49,452 nt of DNA, from NCBI RefSeq assembly GCF_001672775.1, contig NZ_LZKJ01000064.1:1-49452 (forward strand). The letters run 5' to 3'. Every line of letters starts with the position of its first letter. Within the stretch, counting starts at the first letter, position 1. Shown here piece after piece: positions 15,780 to 26,409 of this stretch. The position numbers were made by a program, and so were the translations under genes. Origin of the DNA: Mycobacterium kyorinense. GTDB taxonomy: Bacteria; Actinomycetota; Actinomycetes; Mycobacteriales; Mycobacteriaceae. The notes below the pieces were generated by a model. It made no database searches. It had not been told where the DNA came from and was given only the letters and a program-made list of their open reading frames with translations.

Positions 15780-16658
15780 CTAGTCGGCTGCGCTCTCGAT
15801 CAAACCGGCCACCTCCGTCACCGACCACGGCGGGGAGTCGTGGTGGTCGCGGTACGCGATGACGGCCGGCGAGGGCCGCGGAAACCGACCGATGAAACCA
15901 CCTGCGGCGACGAAGATTTCACCGGTCACCTGCGCAGCCAGGTCGCTGCCCAGATAAACATACGTCGACGCGACGTAGTCCGGTGATGCCACATCCAGCG
16001 ACCCGCGCATGCTAACCTCGTCGAGCAGACCGCGCCGGTGCAGGTCCCTGATGTGGGTTTCGTAGTCGTGTCCGGTGGATAACCGCGTTTTCGCGCCGGG
16101 GCACACCACATTGGCGCGGACCCGGTGTGCTTTGAGTTCGGCGGCGATCGCCAGGGTCAGGCTGTTGACCGCGCCTTTACCGGCGGGATATCCGGTGCCG
16201 CCATAATCGCCGAGGAAAGCCATCGAGCTGGTGTTGACGATGCTGCCGCCGCCCGCAGCGGCCATCTTCGGCGCGGCCGCGCGGCAGGTGGCGAACACCG
16301 TGCCCACGTGCGCGTCGAGCAGCTCGCCAAATTGCGCCGCGCTGATGTCGAGGATCGACGAACCCGGCGGCTCGGCGATGCCGGCGCAATTCACCAGGAT
16401 GTCGATGGCGCCGAAATCGTCAATACACTTGTCCACCAATGTTTCTGCAGTCGCCTCGTCACTTGGTGAACCCGCATGAGCCACCGCCCGGCCACCGTCG
16501 GCGGTGATCGCCTCGGCAGCGGCCTGAGCGGTCGCGGCATCGCGGCCATTGACCACCACCGCGGCGCCGTGCTGGGCCAACAAGCCGGCCACTGCCCGCC
16601 CGATACCCCGGGATCCGCCGACCACGACGGCGGCGCGGCCGGCGAGCAGCCGGCTCAC
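15780..16658 (-). CDS. Short-chain dehydrogenase/reductase
   Basis: A 292-residue SDR with [21 protein letters not shown], Ser in NTSSMAFLG and YPAGKGA as the YxxxK site, plus a C-terminal extension ([15 protein letters not shown]) beyond the usual end. GTG 16658 overlaps the stop of the ketosteroid-isomerase-like gene by 4 nt (GTGA); the longer frame to 16847 is an artefact. I do not recall a gene here in M. tuberculosis, so it seems to be an addition in this lineage. Its place in a sterol/xenobiotic operon suggests a hydroxysteroid or related alcohol as substrate (inference). Confidence 0.9.
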   Translation of the reverse strand: MSRLLAGRAAVVVGGSRGIGRAVAGLLAQHGAAVVVNGRDAATAQAAAEAITADGGRAVAHAGSPSDEATAETLVDKCIDDFGAIDILVNCAGIAEPPGSSILDISAAQFGELLDAHVGTVFATCRAAAPKMAAAGGGSIVNTSSMAFLGDYGGTGYPAGKGAVNSLTLAIAAELKAHRVRANVVCPGAKTRLSTGHDYETHIRDLHRRGLLDEVSMRGSLDVASPDYVASTYVYLGSDLAAQVTGEIFVAAGGFIGRFPRPSPAVIAYRDHHDSPPWSVTEVAGLIESAAD

Positions 16659-17080
16659 TCCGGGGTGCCGAATGTCATCGCGTCGAGATTCCAGTAGCCG
16701 CGCATGTTGGTGATCAAGCCCGCGTCGTTGACGCGATAGGTGAACACACCGCGCACCGAACTGGTGATTCCGTTGTCGAACTTGCTGTCCAGCACCAGGA
16801 TATGCGCGATCTCGTTGGGTGAGCTGGAAGGGAACGTCTCCTCGCACGTGATCGTCAACTGGTTGGCCGCGATATTGGTGTCGTAGAACTCCGCGACCCC
16901 GTCCTTGCCCCGCACGCCGGTGCCGTCCGGGTTGGTGATCGCCTTGCCGATCGGGTCCTCGATCACGACGTCGTCGGCCATCAACGCCAACCAGCCCTGC
17001 CGGTCATGGGATTGCACGCAGCGCCATGACGACTGTGACGCGGCCAACGCCGGTAACTGTTGCACTGTTTCTTCTGACAT
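16655..17080 (-). CDS. Ketosteroid-isomerase-like (NTF2/SnoaL fold) protein, Rv0760c-like
   Basis: A 141-residue single-domain protein of the NTF2-like fold: SSWRCVQSHDRQGWLALMADDVVIEDPIG at the N-terminus, then FPSSSPNEIAHILVLDSKF and GYWNLDAMTFG. The M. tuberculosis counterpart Rv0760c has a ketosteroid-isomerase-like structure and binds steroid-like ligands, with weak or uncertain isomerase activity. ATG 17080 has GGAGTGAG in front; an alternative ATG at 17095 overlaps the upstream stop as TAATG. It lies in the operon between the OYE-type flavoprotein and an SDR. Confidence 0.92.
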   Translation of the reverse strand: MSEETVQQLPALAASQSSWRCVQSHDRQGWLALMADDVVIEDPIGKAITNPDGTGVRGKDGVAEFYDTNIAANQLTITCEETFPSSSPNEIAHILVLDSKFDNGITSSVRGVFTYRVNDAGLITNMRGYWNLDAMTFGTPE

Positions 17081-17094
17081 TCTCACTCCAATCA

Positions 17095-19092
17095 TTAGAT
17101 GGCGCAGGCGGCACGGGCGCCGTCCTCGGTCGCTTTACGGATCAGTCCCAGCCCGGTGCAGTCGCCGGCGGCGTGCACCTCCGTGTCGGGCATGGCAGTC
17201 ACCACCGCGTCGAACAAGGCGGTGTCGGGCTCGGGGGTTCCCGCGACGACGACGGTGTCGGCAGCCAACTGACGGGTGGTGCCACCGGCCGGGGTGAAGA
17301 CCACCGCGTCGTCGGTGATGCGCTCGACGGACGCTCGGACGTGGACGGTGACGCCGAGACGGTCGAGACGATCCATGTGCTCGGTCTTCCGCTTGCTGCC
17401 CACCTCCGGCGCAATCACCTTGCCCGACTCGAGGATTGACACCAACCGTCCTCGCTTCGCCAGAAACTCGGCGAGCTCGACCGCGACCAAGTCACCTCCG
17501 ACAATTGCGACGCGCCGTCCCATCGGCATCCATGCGCGAGTGGCAAATCGGACTGCCTTTGGCGGCACTAGCCGCGGTGACCACTTGGCCAGCAGCTGGC
17601 GCAACGCCGGTCCGGTGTGCACGTGCGGGAGGTGATCACCCGGGATCGTCGGGACGACGATGCGGCCGCCAGTGGCCACCACCACCGCGTCCGGTTGCAA
17701 CTCGACGACGTCGTTGATCGAAGCAGCGTGGCCCAGTACGACTTTGGTGGTGCTGATCCTGACCTCGTCACGCAGGTACCGCAGAAACGGTTCGTTCTCC
17801 GGATGCAGAATCGCCGCCCAGCGCAGTGCGCCACCCAGTTGGCCAGCGCGCTCGAACAGCGTGACCCGATGACCCCGCTCGGATGCGACACGCGCCGCTT
17901 CCAAGCCGGCCGGGCCGCCGCCGATCACCACTACCCGTTTAGCGTGCGCGGCCGGCTTGGCCGCCAAGTCGCGTTCCTTGCCGGTACGGGGATTGACCGC
18001 GCAGTCGACCGAAAACCGCAGTTCCATGGCATCGATGCAGTTTTCACACGAGATACATTTGCGAATGCGGCGCGCCTGGCCCGTCCGGAGTTTTCGCGGT
18101 AGCTCTGCGTCGGCGAGCAGTGGCCGCCCCATTGCGATGAAATCGGCGCGGCCGTCGGCCAGGATTTGCTCGGCGCGCAGCGGGTCGTGGATGCGGCCGA
18201 CGGCGATCACCGGTACGTCGACCACCTCTTTGACCGCGGCAGCAGCGCCGACGTTGAGTTCGTCGCCGTCGTCGGCGCCGTTGACCATCTGGGTGACGAG
18301 CCGGTCGATCACCCCGCCGCTGACATGGAAGGCGTCCACCCCGGCGGCTGCCAATTCCGGTGCCACCTGCGCGGTTTCGTGGATCGGCCGACCGCCGGCC
18401 ACCCGTTCGTATCCGGAAATCCGCAACGTGATCGGCAATGTGTCGCCAATCTCGGCGCGGATCGCCGCCAGTGCTTCCAGCACGATCCGGATTCGGCCGC
18501 GCACCGAATCGCCGCGATAGTCGTCGGTGCGTCGATTACGCTGCGGCGCAAGGAACGACCCGAGCAGCATGTAGCCATGCGCTGCGTGCAATTCGATGCC
18601 GTCGTAGCCGGCTTCGGCGGCACGATGTACTGCCGCCTTGAACAGGTCGAGCACGTCGGTGAGCTGTCGCGTGCTGATCTCCTCCGACGGTCGCCCGGTC
18701 AGGTACGACGGGATCACCGACGGACCCAGTGATGTCACCTGATGCATTTCCGGGCCCAAGCCGTCGGGTCCGGCGTGCACGATCTGCGGTTGTATCTTGG
18801 CGCCGTGCTCGTGCACCGCTTCTACCAGTCTGCAGTGCGCATCGATGGCGGCGTCGGTGCCCAAATGCAGGCCGCCCGGCGTTTCCGGATGCCGAGGGTC
18901 AATCCCGGTGGCGCCCACGGTGATCAAACCCACCTCGCCTTGTGCGCGCGCAGCAAAGTAGTCACACGTGCGCGGTGACGGCAGCCCGTCAGGTGTGCCG
19001 TACATCGTCTCCATCGGAGACATCACCAGTCGGTTGCGCAGCGTCATGGCACCGATGCGCCCCGGCTCAAGGAGGTTGGGGAAGCCGCTCAC
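17095..19092 (-). CDS. OYE-type FMN/4Fe-4S/FAD oxidoreductase (2,4-dienoyl-CoA reductase, FadH-like)
   Basis: A 665-residue multidomain flavoenzyme. The N-terminal FMN TIM barrel (about 1-335: LRNRLVMSPMET, GYDGIELHAAHGYMLLGSFL, FIAMGRPLLAD) is followed by iron-sulfur cysteines in CISCENCIDAMELRF and DCAVNP. FAD and NAD(P) folds follow (VVVIGGGPAGLEAARVASERG and RVAIVGGDLVAVELAEF). This is the layout of 2,4-dienoyl-CoA reductase and NADH:flavin oxidoreductases that reduce activated C=C bonds. GTG 19092 overlaps the DHDPR-like stop by 4 nt (GTGA). I do not recall it at this locus in M. tuberculosis. In a sterol operon it may reduce an enone or dienoyl side chain. Confidence 0.93.
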   Translation of the reverse strand: MSGFPNLLEPGRIGAMTLRNRLVMSPMETMYGTPDGLPSPRTCDYFAARAQGEVGLITVGATGIDPRHPETPGGLHLGTDAAIDAHCRLVEAVHEHGAKIQPQIVHAGPDGLGPEMHQVTSLGPSVIPSYLTGRPSEEISTRQLTDVLDLFKAAVHRAAEAGYDGIELHAAHGYMLLGSFLAPQRNRRTDDYRGDSVRGRIRIVLEALAAIRAEIGDTLPITLRISGYERVAGGRPIHETAQVAPELAAAGVDAFHVSGGVIDRLVTQMVNGADDGDELNVGAAAAVKEVVDVPVIAVGRIHDPLRAEQILADGRADFIAMGRPLLADAELPRKLRTGQARRIRKCISCENCIDAMELRFSVDCAVNPRTGKERDLAAKPAAHAKRVVVIGGGPAGLEAARVASERGHRVTLFERAGQLGGALRWAAILHPENEPFLRYLRDEVRISTTKVVLGHAASINDVVELQPDAVVVATGGRIVVPTIPGDHLPHVHTGPALRQLLAKWSPRLVPPKAVRFATRAWMPMGRRVAIVGGDLVAVELAEFLAKRGRLVSILESGKVIAPEVGSKRKTEHMDRLDRLGVTVHVRASVERITDDAVVFTPAGGTTRQLAADTVVVAGTPEPDTALFDAVVTAMPDTEVHAAGDCTGLGLIRKATEDGARAACAI

Positions 19093-20276
19093 CGTGGCGA
19101 TCGCAAGCGCGGCGAAGCCGGGCGCAGCGGGTCGCCACCATCGGCCGGGGCCGATCGCAAGCGCGGCGAAGCCGGGCGCAGCGGGTCGCCACCATCGGGC
19201 CTGCTGAAGCGGCCTGCGAACGCGCGCAACGGCAGGTCGGCGCTGGTGACGACGCCGGGTGGCGCGTCGACAACCGCTCGGATTGCGTTGAGTGCGGGCA
19301 GTCCGGTGACGGTCATGCCGATCGCCGCGAACGATTCAGGCGATGAAAAGTCGGTCCCCGGCTTGGGGAGGATCAAATGCTTGCTGTAGATACATGGATC
19401 GCCCTGGATCTTGGTGATATAGCAACCCTGAATGTCCCAGTGCGGGTTGGTGTGCGGCGTCATCTGCCATTCCAGATGCAACTCCACCCGGGGTACGCCG
19501 TCGAGCATGCCGATGTATTGGAATGCCGCGCCGCCGACGGACCCGGCCGGCAACTGGTACCAGCCCAGATCCACATCCTTGGTGCACGCGCCCAACTCGT
19601 AGCTGAACCGGACTTCGTCGAGCGTGATATCGAGGCAGTCGGCCATCAGCCGCACCCCGTCCTCGAACACCCGGGTGCCCAGTTCCAGCAGCCGCGGAAC
19701 CTCCGGATCGTCGACCGGCCGGCCGAAACCGCAATTCGCCCACGTCGGGGCCGAGTGGTGACACGACACGTCCACCGATTCGATGCATGTGACGTTCTCG
19801 ATGTCGGCCACGTCGGCGCTGTGCACGATCGTCAGGATCTGTGCCAGACCGGGATTCATCCCCGTGCCGTAAAAAGTGGAGTTGCCGCGCAGGCATGCCG
19901 CTTGCAGCACCTCGGACTCGCTACGTCCGTCCGGTAACCGGTGGTTAGTGTCGCGGTGGTGTCCGGTCACCCAGTCTGCCGTGGTGACGACGTTAATCCC
20001 GGCCGCCAACACCTGTTCATACAGCGCGACGTCTGGCCACACCCCGTGGAAGGTCACGCAATCCGGCCGTGCGGCGATGATCTCGTCGACCGTTGCGGTG
20101 GCGGTCACCCCGAACGGCTCGATACCGGCGATCTCCCCGGCGTCGCGGCCCACCTTGTCCGGCGAATAGCAGTGCAATCCAACCAGTTGCAGATCAGGGT
20201 GGTGGGCGACCCGTTTAACCATCTCGGTCCCGACGTTCCCGGACGCCACCTGGAACACCCGCAGCCGGTCGGTCAT
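19089..20276 (-). CDS. NAD(P)-dependent dihydrodipicolinate-reductase-like protein with a repeat-derived C-terminal tail
   Basis: A 395-residue protein. The N-terminal Rossmann segment is RVFQVASGNVGTEMVKRVA, followed by a mycobacterial DapB-like/2,4-diaminopentanoate-dehydrogenase-like body (TFHGVWPDVALYEQVL, FYGTGMNPGLAQIL). The normal end seems to be near ADLPLRAFAGRF. The last 35 or so residues are encoded by two tandem copies of a dispersed intergenic repeat, giving the 18-residue unit DGGDPLRPASPRLRSAPA twice (the second diverges at the end). ATG 20276 is 4 nt after adhB. Its stop overlaps the OYE start (GTGA), so translational coupling was kept despite the insertion. The substrate is unknown. 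Confidence 0.88.
   Translation of the reverse strand: MTDRLRVFQVASGNVGTEMVKRVAHHPDLQLVGLHCYSPDKVGRDAGEIAGIEPFGVTATATVDEIIAARPDCVTFHGVWPDVALYEQVLAAGINVVTTADWVTGHHRDTNHRLPDGRSESEVLQAACLRGNSTFYGTGMNPGLAQILTIVHSADVADIENVTCIESVDVSCHHSAPTWANCGFGRPVDDPEVPRLLELGTRVFEDGVRLMADCLDITLDEVRFSYELGACTKDVDLGWYQLPAGSVGGAAFQYIGMLDGVPRVELHLEWQMTPHTNPHWDIQGCYITKIQGDPCIYSKHLILPKPGTDFSSPESFAAIGMTVTGLPALNAIRAVVDAPPGVVTSADLPLRAFAGRFSRPDGGDPLRPASPRLRSAPADGGDPLRPASPRLRSPR
19098..19198. repeat. Two tandem copies of a 47-bp dispersed GC-rich repeat, translated in frame
   Basis: Copies at 19098-19144 and 19152-19198 start cgatcgcaagcg and end cgccaccatcgg; they are identical at every position I compared. The period is 54 bp, an exact multiple of three. 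Inverted, related copies lie at 44566-44605 and 44617-44683. The tandem pair sits inside the 3' end of the DHDPR-like gene. Confidence 0.9.
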
Positions 20277-20280
20277 GTCG

Positions 20281-21408
20281 CTACCGATCGTCGTCGGTGT
20301 AGCGGATCACACCGCGAATGTTCTTGCCGTCCAGCATGTCCTGGTAGCCGTCGTTGATCTGTTCGAGCTTGTACTGGCGGGTGATCATGTCGTCGAGGTT
20401 GAGCTTTCCCACTTTGTACATCGACAGCAGCTGGGGGATGTCGTATTGCGGGTTGCCGCCACCGAAGATGGTGCCTTGCAGGTTTTTTTGCATCAGCGAC
20501 AACATCGCCAGGTTCAGCGTCACCTGGGTGTCCAACAGGCTGCCGATCGCCGTAACGACACAGGTGCCGCCCTTGGCGGTGATGTTGAGGTAGTTGTCGA
20601 TGTCGGCACCGTGCAGTTCGCCGACGGTGATGATCACCTTCTTGGCCATCAGCCCGGCGGTGACCTCCATAATGCCCAGCAGCGCGGCTTCGATGTCCGG
20701 ATAAACGTGGGTGGCACCGAATTTCAGCGCCTGGTCGCGCTTCCACTCAATCGGGTCGACGGCGAAGATGTAGCGGGCGCCGGCGTTGACCGCGCCCTGC
20801 AGCGCCGCCATGCCGACGCCCCCGATGCCGACGATCGCGACGTCGTCGCCCGGCCGGATGTCGGCGGTCCGGGTCGCCGAACCATAGCCGGTGGTGACAC
20901 CGCAGCCCACCAGGCAGGCCACCTCGAACGGGATCGACGGGTCGATCTTCACCACCGAACTCTTATGCACCACCATGTACGGCGAGAACGTCCCCAGCAG
21001 TGTCATCGGGTAGACATCTTGGCCGCGGGCCTGCACGCGGAAGCTGCCGTCGGTCACCGATGCGCCGTTCAGCAGCCCGGCACCCAGGTCACAGAGGTTG
21101 CGCATGCCGGCCTGACAGCTTGGACACTTGCCACAGGACGGGATGAAGGACAGCACCACGTGGTCACCGACCGCGAAGTCTTCGACGCCCTCGCCGACCT
21201 CAACCACGATGCCCGCGCCTTCGTGGCCACCGAGCACCGGGAACCCGGCCATCGGGATGCCGCCGGTCACCAGGTGGTGGTCGGAGTGGCACATCCCCGA
21301 CGCCTCCATTTGGATTTTGACTTCGTCCTTGCGCGGGTCGCCGATCTCGATTTCCTCGACCGACCACGGCTGGTTGAACTCCCAGAGCAGCGCGCCCTTT
21401 GTTTTCAC
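20281..21408 (-). CDS. adhB: Zinc-dependent alcohol dehydrogenase AdhB
   Basis: A 375-residue medium-chain dehydrogenase, the same length as M. tuberculosis AdhB (Rv0761c). Catalytic zinc ligands are in SGMCHSDHH and GGHEGAG, the structural zinc cysteines in CGKCPSCQAGMRNLC, and the NAD-binding loop is IVGIGGVGMAALQGAV. It oxidises alcohols or formaldehyde-like adducts with NAD. GTG 21408 starts the frame (VKTKGALLWEFNQPW). It is part of the cyp123-cyp51 operon, 57 nt downstream of the SnoaL-like gene. Confidence 0.96.
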   Translation of the reverse strand: MKTKGALLWEFNQPWSVEEIEIGDPRKDEVKIQMEASGMCHSDHHLVTGGIPMAGFPVLGGHEGAGIVVEVGEGVEDFAVGDHVVLSFIPSCGKCPSCQAGMRNLCDLGAGLLNGASVTDGSFRVQARGQDVYPMTLLGTFSPYMVVHKSSVVKIDPSIPFEVACLVGCGVTTGYGSATRTADIRPGDDVAIVGIGGVGMAALQGAVNAGARYIFAVDPIEWKRDQALKFGATHVYPDIEAALLGIMEVTAGLMAKKVIITVGELHGADIDNYLNITAKGGTCVVTAIGSLLDTQVTLNLAMLSLMQKNLQGTIFGGGNPQYDIPQLLSMYKVGKLNLDDMITRQYKLEQINDGYQDMLDGKNIRGVIRYTDDDR

Positions 21409-21465
21409 CGCGAACCTGCTTTCAGCTTGTTTGTCAGGACTCGAGCGTCAGCGTAGTGACGTGGC

Positions 21466-22011
21466 TCACCACAGCGGTACCGGGGTCTTCCCGAGTGGGT
21501 AGTAGCCGGGCAGCTTCTCACCGGCCAGGCTGCGCTCGATCCGCTTCTGCATGCCCGCCGAGAGCTTTCCGGCCTTCATCAGGTCCATATACAGCGCCTG
21601 GACATGGCCGAAGTCGAAGAAGTCGCGCTGCCACTCGATCAGCTTGTCGGCGCCCAGCCGAAACCAACTGCCGCCGATGCCGTAGATCTCCTGCTGGCCG
21701 CCGTCGCCGTCGACCACCACTTGTTTCCAGAAACCGACGATCTCGCCCTGCTGGTCGTCGATGATCACCTTCTGATACGGGTACTGCCAGTTCTCCAGGC
21801 CCGCCATCTCCAGGCCGAGCGCGACGTCGCGGATCTCGTCGACTCCGACGCACATCACGTCTTCTTTGGGGCCGATATTCCAGCCGTAGGTCGCCTCGGG
21901 GGCGTAAAAGTCCGCCAGCGGCTTCCAGTCGCCTGATTTCTCGCAGTCCTTGTTGGCCGCAAGCCAGCGCTGCACCCAGTCGTCCAGCTCTGCGCGTGGA
22001 AATGACGCCAT
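21466..22011 (-). CDS. Conserved SnoaL/NTF2-like protein (Rv0762c-like)
   Basis: A 181-residue protein, matching the length I recall for Rv0762c. It has no signal peptide and reads like an NTF2-like alpha+beta cone: LADFYAPEATYGWNIG, IGGSWFRLGADKLIEWQRDFF and a Pro-rich C-terminus (GYYPLGKTPVPLW). Proteins of this fold include ketosteroid isomerases and SnoaL cyclases, but no catalytic Asp/Tyr set can be assigned here. ATG 22011 lies 2 nt after the ferredoxin stop, so the two are co-translated. A role beside cyp51 is likely but unknown. Confidence 0.88.
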   Translation of the reverse strand: MASFPRAELDDWVQRWLAANKDCEKSGDWKPLADFYAPEATYGWNIGPKEDVMCVGVDEIRDVALGLEMAGLENWQYPYQKVIIDDQQGEIVGFWKQVVVDGDGGQQEIYGIGGSWFRLGADKLIEWQRDFFDFGHVQALYMDLMKAGKLSAGMQKRIERSLAGEKLPGYYPLGKTPVPLW

Positions 22012-22013
22012 TG

Positions 22014-23576
<1,563 letters not shown>

Positions 23577-23580
<4 letters not shown>

Positions 23581-24395
23581 GATTCCTCCGGGTACTTCAG
23601 CTGCTGGCGTTCTGCGGGCGCGTTGGACAGCGGCGCCTCGGGCTGGATTTCCATCGATGTGACGAACCCGCCGCGCGGGGTCTCGGCGACGAACGCGATC
23701 GCTCGGGCGAGGTCAGACGCGCGCAGGAAGTAGTCATGGCGGGCCTGCCCCCATTTGGCCCAGTCTTCGAGCATTGGCCCGATCGATTCGGGCGGCAGGC
23801 TCCAGCCCATGCCGGTCTTGGTGGGCCCCGGATGCACGATCGAGGCGCGCACCCCGGTGCCCTCCAGTTCCATCTGCAGGTTGGTCACCATGGCCAACAA
23901 CGCTGCCTTGGCCGCACCGTAGGCACCCATGTGCGGACGCTGACGCAGCGCGACGTCGGACCCGACGAAGATCAGATCGCCGCGCTGGCGTTCCAACATT
24001 CCGGGCAGCACCGCGGTGGCCAACCGATTGGCGCCGATGAGGTGGATCTGCACCTGCGATTCGAAGACGTCGGTGCTGATCTGGTCCAGCCGGCCGAAGA
24101 AGGTGTCGCCGGCGCCGGTGACCAGCAGTTCGATGTCGCCCAGTTGTTCGGTCGCCTGGTGGACGAAGCCCTTGACCGACTCGGGGTCGGTGACGTCGAG
24201 ATGCAGCGCGACGGCCTCTCCCCCATCGGCTTTGATCTGGTCAACCAGCTCCTGGCATTTCTCGACACGGCGGGCGCCCAGCGCTACCGGAAAGCCGCGC
24301 CCGGCGAGCTCGACAGCGGTGGCGGCGCCGATGCCGGACGACGCACCGGCGACGATGGCGGGCCGCCGGGCCGGATGGGGTTGGAAGCGAGGCAT
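23577..24395 (-). CDS. Short-chain dehydrogenase/reductase (Rv0765c-like)
   Basis: A 272-residue SDR: GASSGIGAATAVE, active-site Ser in FVGSDVALRQ and YGAAKAA as YxxxK, followed by a C-terminal part with PGPTKTGMGWSLPPE. It lies between cyp123 and cyp51. ATG 24395 abuts the cyp123 stop with no gap and its own stop overlaps the cyp51 start (GTGA). It likely oxidises or reduces a hydroxylated sterol-like intermediate; the substrate is not known. Confidence 0.94.
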
Positions 24396-25598
24396 TTACA
24401 TGGTCTCCACGGTGATCGGCAGACAGGCGAATCCGCGTACGTTGCTGGAGTGGACGCGCACGGCATTCGCCTCGTCCACCTGATAGCCGCGGATGCGGTT
24501 GAACAATTCGGTGAGTGCCACCCGCGCCTCCATCCGGGCCAGGTGCGCGCCCAAACAGAAGTGCGCGCCACTGCCGAAACTGACCAGTTTGGAGCCGATC
24601 TCGCGGCCGATGCGGTACTCGTCGGGCTGGTCGAAGACCCGGTCGTCGCGGTTGGCCGAACCCGGCAGCAGCAGCAGCACATCGCCTTCGGACAGCGTCG
24701 TGTCGTACAGCGTGAACTCGTGGGCCACACTGCGGGCCAAGATTTGACTCGAGGTGTCGTAGCGCAGCGTTTCCTCTACCCACAGCGGGATTTTCGAATG
24801 ATCGGCGTAGACGCCCGCCAGCTGGTCGGGATTCTTGAAACCCCAATACGCGGCGTTGGCCAGCAATTTGGTCGTTGTCTCGTTGCCGGCGACCACCATC
24901 AAGAACAGGAACGCCATGATTTCCTGGTCGCTGAGGCGGTCCCCGTCGATCTCGGCTTCCAATAGTGCCGAGGTCAAGTCCTGCGACGGCTTCTTGCGGC
25001 GCTGGGCGACCATGTCGGCGTAGTAGACCATCAGGTCGGCTGAAGCTTGGATGGCCGATGCGGGGACATCGGCCAGGCCGTCGTCGCGGTGCATCACGCC
25101 GTCGGCCAGCTCGCGGATGCGGGCCCGGTCCGGTTCGGGCACGCCCATCAGCTCGGAGATGACGTCCATCGGCAGTTTGCCGGCGAATTCGGCAACGAAG
25201 TCAAAGCTTTCCGACTGCAGCGCGGCGTCGAGGTGCATCCGGGCCAGCTCGATCACCCGTGGCTCGAGTTCGCGGATCCGGCGCGGGGTGAACCCTTTGG
25301 ACACCAGCGTGCGCAGCCGTAGATGGCCGGGATCATCCATCGCCAGAAACGACATCACCTTGTGTGCGTCCGGGGTGCGCGAAACCGGATCCAGCGACAC
25401 GCCATAGGAATTCGACAGCGCGGTGCTGTTGCGGAAGCCCTGCAGCACGTCGCCGTGACGTGACAACGCCCAGAAGTTCAGCACCTCGTTGCGGTACAGC
25501 GGGGCCTCGTCCCGCAGCCGCCGGTAGTACGGGTACGGATCTTCGTGGAAGTCGTAGTCGTAGGGGTCGAGCACCACCTCGGGCGTCTCAACAGTCAT
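24396..25598 (-). CDS. cyp123: Cytochrome P450 CYP123
   Basis: A 400-residue P450 with I-helix VVAGNETTTKLL, ExxR in VEETLRYDTSSQ and heme loop FGSGAHFCLGAHLARMEA. The N-terminus VVLDPYDYDFHEDPYPYYRRLRDEAPLYRNE matches CYP123 from M. tuberculosis (Rv0766c). Function is unknown; the link to cyp51 and ferredoxin suggests sterol-like or lipid substrates. It is the first enzyme gene of the long minus-strand operon, 49 nt downstream of the TetR gene. Confidence 0.95.
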   Translation of the reverse strand: MTVETPEVVLDPYDYDFHEDPYPYYRRLRDEAPLYRNEVLNFWALSRHGDVLQGFRNSTALSNSYGVSLDPVSRTPDAHKVMSFLAMDDPGHLRLRTLVSKGFTPRRIRELEPRVIELARMHLDAALQSESFDFVAEFAGKLPMDVISELMGVPEPDRARIRELADGVMHRDDGLADVPASAIQASADLMVYYADMVAQRRKKPSQDLTSALLEAEIDGDRLSDQEIMAFLFLMVVAGNETTTKLLANAAYWGFKNPDQLAGVYADHSKIPLWVEETLRYDTSSQILARSVAHEFTLYDTTLSEGDVLLLLPGSANRDDRVFDQPDEYRIGREIGSKLVSFGSGAHFCLGAHLARMEARVALTELFNRIRGYQVDEANAVRVHSSNVRGFACLPITVETM

Positions 25599-25647
25599 GA
25601 GCGCCGCTCCTTCTCATCGCCCCGCTCTGCATCGTCGCCGGCGCGAG

Positions 25648-26259
25648 TCATTTGCCTTCTCCCAAGATCAGACCCACCACGTAGGCCAACCGATCGGCGA
25701 TCTGGTGGTAGGTGAAGGCGCCGCTGCCGGCGTTGACCAGCGCGCCGAAAAACGTCATCTCGAGCGCGGAAACCGTGCGGGGATCGGCGTCCGGGCCGAT
25801 CGCCGAGGTGATGCGGCGATGGATCTCCGCGCCGATGCGATCGCGCACGCTGCGGACCGCTGCATCGGCGCCGCCGCCGAGCAGCGCCGTCGTGCATGCC
25901 GCGGCGACTTCGGGCTCGTCGGCGACCACCAGCGCCAGATGCCGCAGCGCCTTGTCCACCCGTACTGGCATCGGATCGTTGACGTCGGTGAAGTAGGGCA
26001 CCTGGCGCACCAGATCCAGGTAGACCTCAGCGATGAGATGGTTCTTCGACGAGAAGTAGGTGTACGCGGTCGCTGGGGCCACCTTGGCCCGCGCGGCCAC
26101 TGCGCGGACGGTCAAATCGGCGTAGGACTTCTCCCGCAGGACTTCCACCCCGGCGGTCAGCACCTTACGGAACGTCTCTTCTTGCCGGCGGTTGCGCGGC
26201 GTCTCCCCAGTCTGGCGGTCACGATTCGGCGTGATCGCTACCACGGCATCGCTGGACAC
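25648..26259 (-). CDS. TetR-family regulator of the cyp123-cyp51 / aldA divergent operons (Rv0767c-like)
   Basis: A 203-residue TetR protein: N-terminal HTH TVRAVAARAKVAPATAYTYFSSKNHLI, then an all-helical ligand domain. GTG 26259 (VSSDAVVAITPNRD) is taken as start; a later start before NRRQEETFRK is possible. Notably, the palindrome tggaca-ct-tgtcca covers this start codon, and a second copy lies before aldA, so it probably represses its own gene and both operons. The ligand is unknown but is presumably a substrate of the P450s or aldehyde dehydrogenase. Confidence 0.92.
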   Translation of the reverse strand: MSSDAVVAITPNRDRQTGETPRNRRQEETFRKVLTAGVEVLREKSYADLTVRAVAARAKVAPATAYTYFSSKNHLIAEVYLDLVRQVPYFTDVNDPMPVRVDKALRHLALVVADEPEVAAACTTALLGGGADAAVRSVRDRIGAEIHRRITSAIGPDADPRTVSALEMTFFGALVNAGSGAFTYHQIADRLAYVVGLILGEGK

Positions 26260-26266
26260 TTGTCCA
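26253..26266. promoter_or_regulatory. Palindrome TGGACA-CT-TGTCCA, candidate TetR operator (copy 1)
   Basis: A perfect 6-bp inverted repeat with a 2-bp spacer, overlapping the TetR start codon. Its core ggaca-N2-tgtcc is repeated 156 bp away before aldA (26410-26421). Confidence 0.7.
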
Positions 26267-26409
26267 AGTTATCCGATTGATGCGACATCAGCAAGCCCGT
26301 GCCGCAAAGCGGCTGTGTAAAGCACTGTATGGCTCTTGCGCGGTCAATGCTTAAGGCTGGACCTTGCACCGTGCGCAGCTGGGCCGCTATGGTTCGACTG
26401 GACTATTCC

